A program made the position numbers and the translations under genes. Of a stretch of DNA of 5,287 bases, positions 1 to 5,230 are shown one piece after another. Under the pieces are notes generated by a model, which saw only the letters and a program-made list of their open reading frames with translations, made no database searches and was not told where the DNA came from. Location of the stretch: assembly GCA_043806395.1 (NCBI GenBank), contig JAZDHC010000252.1, forward strand, positions 1 through 5,287, written 5' to 3'. Source of the stretch: CG2-30-40-21 sp043806395. GTDB lineage: Bacteria > UBA9089 > CG2-30-40-21. How positions within the stretch are numbered: position 1 is the stretch's first letter; each line of letters begins with the position of its first letter.

Positions 1-33
1 ATTCCCCCTTAATAAAGGGGGTTAGGGGGTTGT
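1..33. repeat. GC-rich hairpin, probable end of a dispersed repeat
   Basis: CCCCCTT at 4-10 and AAGGGGG at 15-21 form a perfect 7-bp stem around the 4-nt loop AATA. A second GGGGG block at 25-29 offers an alternative pairing partner. Short C5/G5 palindromes of this look are common as dispersed intergenic repeats in several bacterial groups; that family assignment is from memory and was not searched. On the minus strand the hairpin lies 230 nt beyond the last reading frame of the operon and has no T-run after it, so it is a poor intrinsic terminator. The element may continue past the left edge. Confidence 0.55.
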
Positions 34-164
34 AATCCTCTGTATCATCTGTGACCCTGCGGTGAACAATTTTGAACCATGCCGCAATTTTATTTTTTTT
101 GTGTAACTATTGTTTCGTCAACCTTGACATACCACATTGTAGAAATGACAAAGAAGAAATCTTT
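34..164. other. Intergenic stretch with no supported gene
   Basis: No reading frame here has a ribosome binding site plus protein-like composition. A plus-strand ATG frame starting at 72 runs through this stretch and across the downstream repeat. Its product is rich in Cys, Phe and Pro with no recognisable motif, and it overlaps the end of the FlgD-like frame on the other strand, so I treat it as chance. Together with the hairpin at 1-33 and the repeat at 165-250, this makes 250 nt of non-coding sequence downstream of the operon. Confidence 0.6.
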
Positions 165-250
165 ACCACAGAGAGCACAGAGGAAGAACAGAAAGATAAC
201 TTCTGTCTTTTGATTCTCTGCACCCTTTGCGCCTTTGTGCCTTTCTGTAA
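165..250. repeat. Purine-rich CACAGAG-type repeat, imperfect palindrome
   Basis: The left half (165-191) reads in 9-nt steps: ACCACAGAG, AGCACAGAG, GAAGAACAG. The right half (211-250), read on the minus strand, has the same style with ACAGAAAGGCACAAAGGCGCA-like purine/CA units. The two halves are therefore inverted copies of one pattern. At the centre ACAGAA (188-193) and TTCTGT (201-206) pair around a 7-nt loop. Repeats starting ACCACAGAG are widespread intergenic elements in many genomes of uncultured bacteria (recollection, not searched). The element begins one base beyond the stop codon of the FlgD-like frame. The central stem is short and AT-rich, so a terminator role is doubtful. Confidence 0.65.
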
Positions 251-538
251 CTACCTAACCACCCCAATCTTCCCCCTCTCAATCTGTCCCTGCCCATCGT
301 CAGTTATATAAATATACACCCCGCTTGATACCCCTTGACCATCGTCATTGCAGCCATCCCATGACCATTCTGATTGTCCGCTAACCCTTATGTCTCTGAC
401 CATCTCACCAGCTGTGTTGAATATCTCAATATGCACGGACTTGCTTAATCCCTTAAAGGTGGGTGCTGTCCCCGATTTCCCATCTATCTCTACCTCAGCA
501 ACAAAAACAACACCACCATCCCAGGAATAGCAATTTGT
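251..538 (-). pseudogene. FlgD-Ig-like C-terminal domain, out of frame with the TPR gene
   Basis: This frame is open from just after a TAA at 541-539 to a TAG at 253-251, about 95 codons. It encodes a typical C-terminal FlgD-Ig-like domain: TFKGL, HIEIFNTAGEMVRDI, SEWSWDGCNDDGQ, VSSGVYIYITDDGQG and a final RGKIGVVR. In the family such domains end large secreted or surface proteins, as a beta-sandwich that in some phyla also serves as a secretion/sorting tail. The only start codon in the frame is GTG at 436, in the middle of the first conserved strand and without a well-placed Shine-Dalgarno. Protein-like sequence (FVAEVEIDGKSGTAPTFKGL) continues upstream of it. It therefore looks like the 3' part of a larger gene. 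The overlap with the last 16 codons of the TPR gene, in the -1 frame, suggests one split gene. Alternatives are a remnant of another protein truncated here, or a sequencing indel. The domain call is firm; the pseudogene status is inference. Confidence 0.6.
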
Positions 539-2157
539 TTAGCTATTTGCTTGGCTATTTCCATAGAAATATAGGGTTTCCAGTTATAGGCTTTTTTAAT
601 CCTTATGGTATATTCCTTCCCACCAATAAAATTCAGTTTATTAGATATACTCATATAAACCTCACATTGACCCTTTTCAAGATCACATATCGTTACCCCT
701 TTATAAAGTGTGCCATCAGGGTTAATCTTGTATTTATCCTGAGGCAAAGTACTGACTATGGGGTTACTCCCTTTTATTGGTGTTATCTTTAATTGCATGG
801 ACGGGAATATATCCTTATAAAACTTTGTCTCCTCAATAGCAAATGGAATCCTATCCTTTTTAAGTATTTCTAAGCCTGACAACCATATATTACAGGTATA
901 ATATCCACTTGGTATCAAAAATTTTCCTTGAGATATCCCTTGTTTTGCAGCATCCTTTTTAAATCGCACCTCATATTTAGAATCAGATAAATAAATGTTA
1001 ATATCATCTACTGTAGCTGGTTTTCGTTCTTCCTTCAAAAACTCTATATCTACCTTTGGCTTAAGTCCCTTAAAATCATCCTCAAATTCAAACCTGACTG
1101 TTGCTAATCCAATCATGTTTGTAATCTTATACCCAAGGCTATCTATTTGTTCTTTAGCTTCAGGGTAGAGATCTAATTCTGATTTCAATTTCTCATATAC
1201 CTCATTAAACTCTGTATCTGCCTTAGCCTTGTGTCCCTTGCCCATATAACACCTTGCCATGGCAAATTTATCGACAAAACACTGATTCATGAGCATAACC
1301 TTTTTTTCTTCTGTGTATTCAGTAAGGATAAGTTGTTTAGTAGTAACGGCTCTTACCTCGACAAAATTATTCATCACCTCTTCTGCGGACTTCATGAGAT
1401 TTGATTGCTGGTCATCATCAGATAGATTTATTCCATCTAAATACAAGCCAGCTATATTAAGACACAGATTTTCAAATTCTTCCCCGAGGACATCTATAAA
1501 CACTATCTTTTCAAATCCTATTTTTCTGGCTGTTTCAAGGTCAACCCTTGCCTCATCATTCATACCCATTTCAAGGTAGACCATGGCTCTTGCCAGAAAA
1601 GCATCCACAAATGTAGGATCATGCTTTATTGCCTCAGAAAACAAGGATATAGCCTTTTTAAGCTCATGGTAACTACCCCCAACAATAGTATTTTTAGCCT
1701 CCCGAAATTCCGTTGCTTTATATTTTTTATAAAGCCCATCAAAAAACTCAGGAAATGAAACCACATCCTTTCCCTTAAAACACTCACGAATGTCTATTAT
1801 ACTTATATTCTCTTTCATAAATAAATTATTAAGAGAATCCTTAGCTTGCATCATATCCTTTAATCCGCGTTTAAGGGCACGGTTGCCGAGCTTGTAACAT
1901 TTTTCAGCATTTTTATTCAAGGGTTTAATCTTTGTTGATGGTTTGTCTTTATCCTGAGCCGAAAGACTATCATCCTCCGAGATAGGTATCTGCTCGCCAA
2001 CTGTGGCTGCTGAATCCTGAGTCGATTCTGATACATCTACAACATCAGCTGTCTGCTCGACAACCGTGTCTACTGACTCCTGCGTTGCCGTAGCAAACGC
2101 ATATCCATTCATAACTACTGACATGAACAAAAACAAAGCAATAAATTGTAATCTCAT
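490..2157 (-). CDS. Secreted TPR-repeat protein, possibly frameshifted at its 3' end
   Basis: 555 aa of unknown function. Residues 1-22 form a signal peptide (short basic start, LQFIALFLFMSVVMNGYAFA, probable cleavage after AFA), so the protein is exported. Residues 23-80 are a Ser/Thr/Asp/Gln-rich linker with an internal duplication. Residues about 163-212 form a clear TPR pair (AISLFSEAIKHDPTFVDAFL, then ARAMVYLEMGMNDEARVDLE). A weaker TPR-like helix pair lies at about 295-325. Residues about 345-525 look beta-rich, and GKFLIPSGYYTCNIWLSG resembles a PEGA-type or carboxypeptidase-regulatory-like strand pattern, though this is weak. The frame ends with IAIPGMVVLFLLLR, either a short membrane-seeking tail or the product of a frameshift, because a FlgD-Ig-like domain continues in the -1 frame. 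With the frames joined at the G-run the protein would be about 635 aa. The ATG at 2157 has an AAGGAGGA site 6 nt upstream. The gene lies 21 nt after the ATPase gene, so it is probably cotranscribed. TPR proteins usually scaffold protein contacts; a role alongside the importer is only inferred from position. Confidence 0.85.
   Translation of the reverse strand: MRLQFIALFLFMSVVMNGYAFATATQESVDTVVEQTADVVDVSESTQDSAATVGEQIPISEDDSLSAQDKDKPSTKIKPLNKNAEKCYKLGNRALKRGLKDMMQAKDSLNNLFMKENISIIDIRECFKGKDVVSFPEFFDGLYKKYKATEFREAKNTIVGGSYHELKKAISLFSEAIKHDPTFVDAFLARAMVYLEMGMNDEARVDLETARKIGFEKIVFIDVLGEEFENLCLNIAGLYLDGINLSDDDQQSNLMKSAEEVMNNFVEVRAVTTKQLILTEYTEEKKVMLMNQCFVDKFAMARCYMGKGHKAKADTEFNEVYEKLKSELDLYPEAKEQIDSLGYKITNMIGLATVRFEFEDDFKGLKPKVDIEFLKEERKPATVDDINIYLSDSKYEVRFKKDAAKQGISQGKFLIPSGYYTCNIWLSGLEILKKDRIPFAIEETKFYKDIFPSMQLKITPIKGSNPIVSTLPQDKYKINPDGTLYKGVTICDLEKGQCEVYMSISNKLNFIGGKEYTIRIKKAYNWKPYISMEIAKQIAKQIAIPGMVVLFLLLR
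1990..2085 (-). repeat. Diverged 63-nt tandem duplication inside the TPR gene
   Basis: Codons 25-35 (2085-2053, TQESVDTVVEQ) and codons 46-56 (2022-1990, TQDSAATVGEQ) match at 27 of 33 nucleotides by direct comparison and are offset by exactly 63 nt (21 codons). The remaining part of each unit is diverged. The repeat falls in the low-complexity linker between the signal peptide and the TPR region, where length change is likely tolerated. Confidence 0.7.
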
Positions 2158-2163
2158 CGATAA

Positions 2164-2171
2164 TCCTCCTT
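2164..2171 (-). promoter_or_regulatory. Ribosome binding site of the TPR gene
   Basis: AAGGAGGA on the minus strand, 6 nt before the ATG at 2157. It is a near-perfect Shine-Dalgarno match and fixes this start. It overlaps the 9-nt triplicate repeat that contains the stop codon of the preceding ATPase gene. Confidence 0.8.
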
Positions 2172-2195
2172 AATAATCTTAATAATCCCAATAAT
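2169..2195 (-). repeat. Three 9-nt units across the ATPase stop codon
   Basis: On the minus strand the units are ATTATTGGG, ATTATTAAG, ATTATTAAG in direct tandem. The last ATPase codons (HYWDY), its TAA stop (2181-2179), a second in-frame TAA (2172-2170) and the start of the downstream Shine-Dalgarno all lie in this array. It may be a small slippage expansion; it sets the 21-nt gap between the genes. Confidence 0.7.
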
Positions 2196-3156
2196 GACAA
2201 GCAACACTCTGGTCATTATCAATCTTCATCAGTAATGGTTGCTCTTGCTCGCAGAGATTTTTCTTGCCGATAGCCAACCTGTCCCTGTATATATAACACC
2301 TATTCTTGAAGACACATCCCTTCAGGACAGATGTATCTTGCGAAGAAAATTCCCAGCCAAGATATTGTCTTCTTTCAGGGGAACAAAGGCAATCCATAGC
2401 ATCAAGCAACCCCTGAGTATATGGGTGTTTGGCATTTGATGAATAAACCACTCGCTCGGTTATACCAGTCTCAATAATCCTTCCCATATACATCACAGCT
2501 ACCTGTTGACAGAGGTGTCTAATAACATCAATCTCATGGGAGATAAAAAGAAAGGTAATTCTACTTTTTTCGTATTGCCTTAAAAAAAGGCTCACAAGTT
2601 GTCTTTTTGTAGAGACATCCAACCCTGAGAATGGTTCATCAGCAACAAGCAGTCTGGGTTTTACAGCTAATGCCCGAATTAATCCTATCCTGCGTTTTTC
2701 ACCACCACTTAATTGATGAGGATAATCGTCCAATTTATGAGATTGAAGCCTGACCTCATTCAAATATCCTTCTGCCTTTTCCCGTAACCCCTGTCGTGAG
2801 AGGCAAGTATCATCCAAACCAAGCCTTATAGCTTCAACAATACTCTTGCCAATAGTCATACCCGGATTCAGAGTAGCATCCGGATTCTGGAATATCATCT
2901 GAACATTCTTGCGATAGTTATATACCTCAGCCTGTGAATAATCAAAGATATCTCTTGAATCAAATTTTACCATACCATTTTCTATTCCAGGAAAAAGCCT
3001 GAGGATAATCTTGCCCAGCGTAGTTTTTCCGCACCCACTCTCTCCAATAAGCCCAACTATCTCTCCCTGCTTAATATTTAGAGATACATCCTTGAGTATC
3101 CATCGTGGCTGGTTTTTTACCATAAAGCTCTTCCATACCGCATGAACACTTAACAC
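2179..3156 (-). CDS. OppF/DppF-like peptide ABC transporter ATP-binding protein
   Basis: 325 aa from the chosen GTG. It is one of the two cytoplasmic ATPases that drive an oligopeptide/dipeptide (or nickel) importer. Visible motifs are Walker A GESGCGKTT (38-46), Q-loop Gln90 in MIFQNPDATLNP, signature LSGGEKRR (149-156), Walker B LLVADEP with catalytic Glu174, SGLD and the H-loop His207 in ISHE. HPYTQGLL (about 244-251) opens the Opp/Dpp C-terminal extension. Its cysteines C281, C287, C302 and C320 fit the [4Fe-4S]-type cluster known in this family. The open frame extends to an ATG at 3204, but the GTG at 3156 is preferred because GAGGAGGT ends 4 nt before it and LSVHAVWKSF is the expected N-terminus. 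The longer start would overlap the OppD-like gene by 38 nt. It starts 10 nt after that gene's stop. The substrate cannot be told from the ATPase alone, so the specific symbol is withheld. Confidence 0.93.
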   Translation of the reverse strand: MLSVHAVWKSFMVKNQPRWILKDVSLNIKQGEIVGLIGESGCGKTTLGKIILRLFPGIENGMVKFDSRDIFDYSQAEVYNYRKNVQMIFQNPDATLNPGMTIGKSIVEAIRLGLDDTCLSRQGLREKAEGYLNEVRLQSHKLDDYPHQLSGGEKRRIGLIRALAVKPRLLVADEPFSGLDVSTKRQLVSLFLRQYEKSRITFLFISHEIDVIRHLCQQVAVMYMGRIIETGITERVVYSSNAKHPYTQGLLDAMDCLCSPERRQYLGWEFSSQDTSVLKGCVFKNRCYIYRDRLAIGKKNLCEQEQPLLMKIDNDQSVACHYWDY

Positions 3157-3160
3157 TATA

Positions 3161-3168
3161 ACCTCCTC
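3161..3168 (-). promoter_or_regulatory. Ribosome binding site deciding the OppF-like GTG start
   Basis: GAGGAGGT on the minus strand shares two bases with the TGA stop (3169-3167) of the OppD-like gene and ends 4 nt before the GTG at 3156. The stop/Shine-Dalgarno overlap suggests translational coupling, and it argues against the upstream ATG at 3204. Confidence 0.82.
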
Positions 3169-4162
3169 ACACCCCAAAGCATCTGACCATATGACCAGTT
3201 GCAATTTCCTCTAACTCAGGCTCTTCAAACTCACACCTGTCTTTTCGTATCTCGCATCTCTCGTAAAACTTACACCCAAGAGGAAGGGCAAACAAGTCTG
3301 GTGACAGGCTTTGCATATCTCCACAATCATGCCCTAATTCTGAAACGAGTTTCTTAGTATACGGATGTATCGGGTTATTTATCATCCCTTTCAAACCAAT
3401 CTCAATAACCCTCCCTGCATACATAACTACCATTTTCTCAGCAAGCCGTCTCACAATCTCAATCTCATGGGTAATAAGCAGCAATGCCACCTTACCCTTA
3501 AACTCCTCAAACAATTCTACAATCTTTACCCTGAGAGGAAAGTCAAGCCCTGTTGTTGGCTCATCGGCAATAACCAGAGGTGCGAAAGAGGCTAATGCTA
3601 TGGCCACAACTACCCGCTGACATGTACCACCACTTAATTGATGAGGGTAATACCCTATTTTATTTTGCAGATCAAGCCGAGCAAAGAGATGGTTAACTAT
3701 TTCCTCAGCCTCTTGTTTCTCCTTTCCAGACAACAAACATGCCTCTTTAACCTGACATTCTATCCTTTGAAACGGATTAAGGGCAGTCTTTGCCCCCTGC
3801 ATAATCAGGGACATTTTTTTGCCGCGGATCTCTTTCATCTTCTTTTCATACCCAAACCTTTTGTTCCAGTCATGGGTATCCTTTATAATTTTGTTCTCCT
3901 CAACCTTGCATATTTTATCCAATCCTTCCAAAAGATTGTTTCCCTCAAACCATATCTGGCCATCTATTATCCCTGGCAAGTGCGGGGCAAGTCCCATGAG
4001 AGAATATGCTGTCTGTGTTTTTCCGCTTCCAGACTCGCCAAATATAGCTACAGTTTCACCATAATCTATAGCAAAACTAACCCCATCAACAACCCTGACA
4101 AATTGTCTCCTGTCATGGTTATAAAAATATGTTCTGAGATTTTTAACATCAAGTAATGACAT
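3167..4162 (-). CDS. OppD/DppD-like peptide ABC transporter ATP-binding protein
   Basis: 331 aa from the chosen ATG. It is the second cytoplasmic ATPase of the importer and pairs with the OppF-like protein. Motifs are Walker A GESGSGKT (42-49), Q-loop Gln122, signature LSGGT (176-180) in LSGGTCQRV, Walker B PLVIADEP with Glu201, TTGLD (203-207) and H-loop His232 in ITHE. HPYTKKLV (266-273) begins the family C-terminal extension. Cysteines C297, C303, C310 and C328 are spaced as in Opp/Dpp ATPases that carry an iron-sulfur cluster. Two features differ from textbook members: an extra charged segment of about 25-30 residues at roughly 80-110, before EIRGKKMSLI, and a Q-loop reading MQGAKTALNP rather than FQDPMTSLNP. 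Related QGAMNALNP forms occur in the family (recollection). The open frame reaches 4195, but MSLLDVKNLRTYF is the normal N-terminus and GGGAG lies 5 nt upstream. It overlaps the permease gene by 14 nt. Confidence 0.93.
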   Translation of the reverse strand: MSLLDVKNLRTYFYNHDRRQFVRVVDGVSFAIDYGETVAIFGESGSGKTQTAYSLMGLAPHLPGIIDGQIWFEGNNLLEGLDKICKVEENKIIKDTHDWNKRFGYEKKMKEIRGKKMSLIMQGAKTALNPFQRIECQVKEACLLSGKEKQEAEEIVNHLFARLDLQNKIGYYPHQLSGGTCQRVVVAIALASFAPLVIADEPTTGLDFPLRVKIVELFEEFKGKVALLLITHEIEIVRRLAEKMVVMYAGRVIEIGLKGMINNPIHPYTKKLVSELGHDCGDMQSLSPDLFALPLGCKFYERCEIRKDRCEFEEPELEEIATGHMVRCFGV

Positions 4163-5012
4163 TTCTGCTCCCATATCTTTTATTAATCTGATCACTTAGC
4201 CAATAAAAAAACAAGATATTTCCAACAACGGCTAAAAGGGGGATGATGCTCATCCACCACGCATCTGAAAAATGGTTTTTTGCCATAACTAAGATATTCC
4301 CCCAGCTCGGCTTTGGTTCACAAATGGTAACCCCTAATCCCCAGTTACTTACTGAGCCAATATAGCTTAACCCTATCTCTATCAAAATAACCTCAGCCAT
4401 GATAACTGATGCCTGAACAAAATAAAGCGGAGAACAATTATAAAATAGGATATGCCGCAGGATAATATCATGTTTTTTTATTCCAAGTGCCTCAGTAGCC
4501 TCAATAAACTCTCTCTCCTTCAGGGATATAATCTTTTCCATAATCATCTTTCCAAGTTTAGCCGAGTTTATTATCCCCAGGGCAATCATCATCTGGTAAA
4601 AGTTGGGGTGAGGAATGATAGTAATCATCAAAAGGATGACAAGATACTTGGGGAATGACTCCAGAACATCCATGATACTTCTGGCAAAAAAGTCCACTGC
4701 CTTGCCACCAATACCCTGCCATATCTTGCCAGTAGCTATACCAAGGGCTGTGCCTAAGAGGGCTGAGATACAAATAGCCAGTATCCCAGGCAAAAAGTAT
4801 GCCTTAACCCCAATTATTACCCTTAAGATTAGATTCCGACCATCAATATCTGTTAAAAAAGGCTTTACATCCCCCAGATCAAGCCCATCATAGGGGTAAA
4901 GATAGGAAAAAAGCACAGCTGTTATCAGACACAGCAGAACACAGGCTGTGATGATGATAAAGTGATCCCCTTGTATTGAATGATGTTTTTTTTCATGATA
5001 TATTGTATTCAC
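4149..5012 (-). CDS. DppC/OppC-like peptide ABC transporter permease
   Basis: 287 aa from the chosen GTG. It is an inner-membrane permease subunit of the binding-protein-dependent transport family (BPD_transp_1). It has an N-terminal membrane helix (about 17-39), an extracytoplasmic loop, and about five more helices (roughly 70-95, 108-135, 140-155, 198-222, 252-274). The cytoplasmic EAA loop that docks on the ATPases is seen at 168-190 (EFIEATEALGIKKHDIILRH). GLGVTICEPKPSWGNIL (225-241) is the characteristic DppC/OppC C-terminal signature with PSWG. The open frame continues to an ATG at 5138, but those 42 codons read through an inverted repeat and look non-protein-like. The GTG at 5012 has AAGGGGG 5 nt upstream and gives the usual family length. 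The importer also needs a DppB/OppB-type partner and a binding protein, neither of which is in the window. Dipeptide, oligopeptide, nickel and sugar substrates are all possible. Confidence 0.92.
   Translation of the reverse strand: MNTIYHEKKHHSIQGDHFIIITACVLLCLITAVLFSYLYPYDGLDLGDVKPFLTDIDGRNLILRVIIGVKAYFLPGILAICISALLGTALGIATGKIWQGIGGKAVDFFARSIMDVLESFPKYLVILLMITIIPHPNFYQMMIALGIINSAKLGKMIMEKIISLKEREFIEATEALGIKKHDIILRHILFYNCSPLYFVQASVIMAEVILIEIGLSYIGSVSNWGLGVTICEPKPSWGNILVMAKNHFSDAWWMSIIPLLAVVGNILFFYWLSDQINKRYGSRNVIT
4168..4172 (-). promoter_or_regulatory. Ribosome binding site of the OppD-like gene
   Basis: GGGAG on the minus strand, 5 nt before the ATG at 4162, lies inside the last codons of the permease gene. 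It favours this ATG over the in-frame ATG at 4195. An in-frame ATG at 4174, four codons earlier, is also possible but has no comparable site. Confidence 0.6.
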
Positions 5013-5017
5013 TGTTA

Positions 5018-5024
5018 CCCCCTT
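5018..5024 (-). promoter_or_regulatory. Ribosome binding site deciding the permease GTG start
   Basis: AAGGGGG on the minus strand, 5 nt before the GTG at 5012. It is the only Shine-Dalgarno-like sequence near a plausible start. It supports a 287-aa permease over the 329-aa reading frame that begins inside the inverted repeat. Confidence 0.65.
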
Positions 5025-5036
5025 AGGGTTTGAGAA

Positions 5037-5066
5037 AAAATAAGTTGTACACCAAGAGTCACTCAA
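5037..5066 (-). promoter_or_regulatory. Weak candidate sigma-70-type promoter for the operon
   Basis: On the minus strand TTGAGT (5066-5061, 4/6 to TTGACA) and TATTTT (5042-5037, 4/6 to TATAAT) are separated by 18 nt. A start near 5030 would leave a leader of about 18 nt containing the AAGGGGG ribosome site. The match is only moderate and AT-rich sequence gives such hits by chance. Transcription could equally read in from a gene beyond the right edge. Confidence 0.2.
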
Positions 5067-5070
5067 GACG

Positions 5071-5139
5071 CTTGGCTGGCAAGGCATGAGAAGCGAGCAT
5101 ACTACTGTATGATCGTTTCGAACAACGAAGTCAGCCAAG
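5071..5139. repeat. Imperfect inverted repeat of about 70 nt
   Basis: The outer arms CTTGGCTG (5071-5078) and CAGCCAAG (5132-5139) are perfectly complementary. The inner arms GAAGCGAGCATAC (5090-5102) and GTATGATCGTTTC (5107-5119) pair at 11 of 13 positions around the 4-nt loop TACT. The section between outer and inner arms pairs poorly. The element could fold as a long hairpin in RNA or single-stranded DNA. It looks like a dispersed intergenic repeat or a small non-autonomous element. No flanking target duplication was identified. The falsely extended permease reading frame starts in it. Confidence 0.65.
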
Positions 5140-5165
5140 ATGTATCGGCAGCAATTCTAATTATG

Positions 5166-5230
5166 AACCGCAGAGACACAGAGACGCAGAGAATACGCAG
5201 ATAAAAAGATATGGAGATAATAGAGATAAT
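5166..5230. repeat. CAGAGA-type 9-nt periodic repeat, second copy
   Basis: AACCGCAGAGACACAGAGACGCAGAGAATACGCAG (5166-5200) advances in steps of about 9 nt with CAGAGA cores. It is followed by the AT-richer AGATAAAAAGATATGGAGATAATAGAGATAAT, which contains a GAGATAAT duplicate (5214-5221, 5223-5230). It resembles the left-end repeat at 165-250 in composition and period, so both ends of the gene block carry this repeat class. No palindromic second half is visible here, but it may lie beyond the window edge. Confidence 0.6.

Noticed and set aside
124..152. TTGACA at 124-129 on the plus strand as a promoter
   Set aside because: The -35 is perfect, but no acceptable -10 lies 16-18 nt downstream (GACAAA at 147-152) and there is no rightward gene for it to serve.
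188..206. ACAGAA/TTCTGT hairpin as the operon terminator
   Set aside because: The stem is only 6 bp and AT-rich. On the minus strand the downstream sequence is TCTT/CCTC rather than a T-tract, and it is better explained as the centre of a repeat.
72..311. Plus-strand reading frame of 79 codons
   Set aside because: It runs across the CACAGAG repeat and into the antisense of the FlgD-like domain, has no ribosome site, and its Cys/Phe/Pro-rich product has no recognisable motif.
251..436. Independent 61-codon gene starting at GTG 436
   Set aside because: The GTG falls inside a conserved beta strand of the FlgD-Ig-like domain. Protein-like sequence continues upstream in the same frame, and the nearest purine-rich stretch is about 12 nt away, too far to be a good ribosome site.
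463..792. Plus-strand reading frame of 109 codons
   Set aside because: It lies opposite the 3' end of the TPR gene, whose own product is protein-like there. The plus-strand product looks like an antisense translation and lacks a ribosome site.
3638..4156. Plus-strand reading frame of 172 codons
   Set aside because: It is the longest plus-strand frame but is entirely antisense to the OppD-like ATPase, which has every family motif. The product is a Leu/Phe/Ser-rich shadow.
5166..5230. CRISPR-like array at the right end
   Set aside because: The periodicity is about 9 nt and degenerate. There are no conserved 24-40 nt repeats separated by unique spacers, and no cas genes are present.
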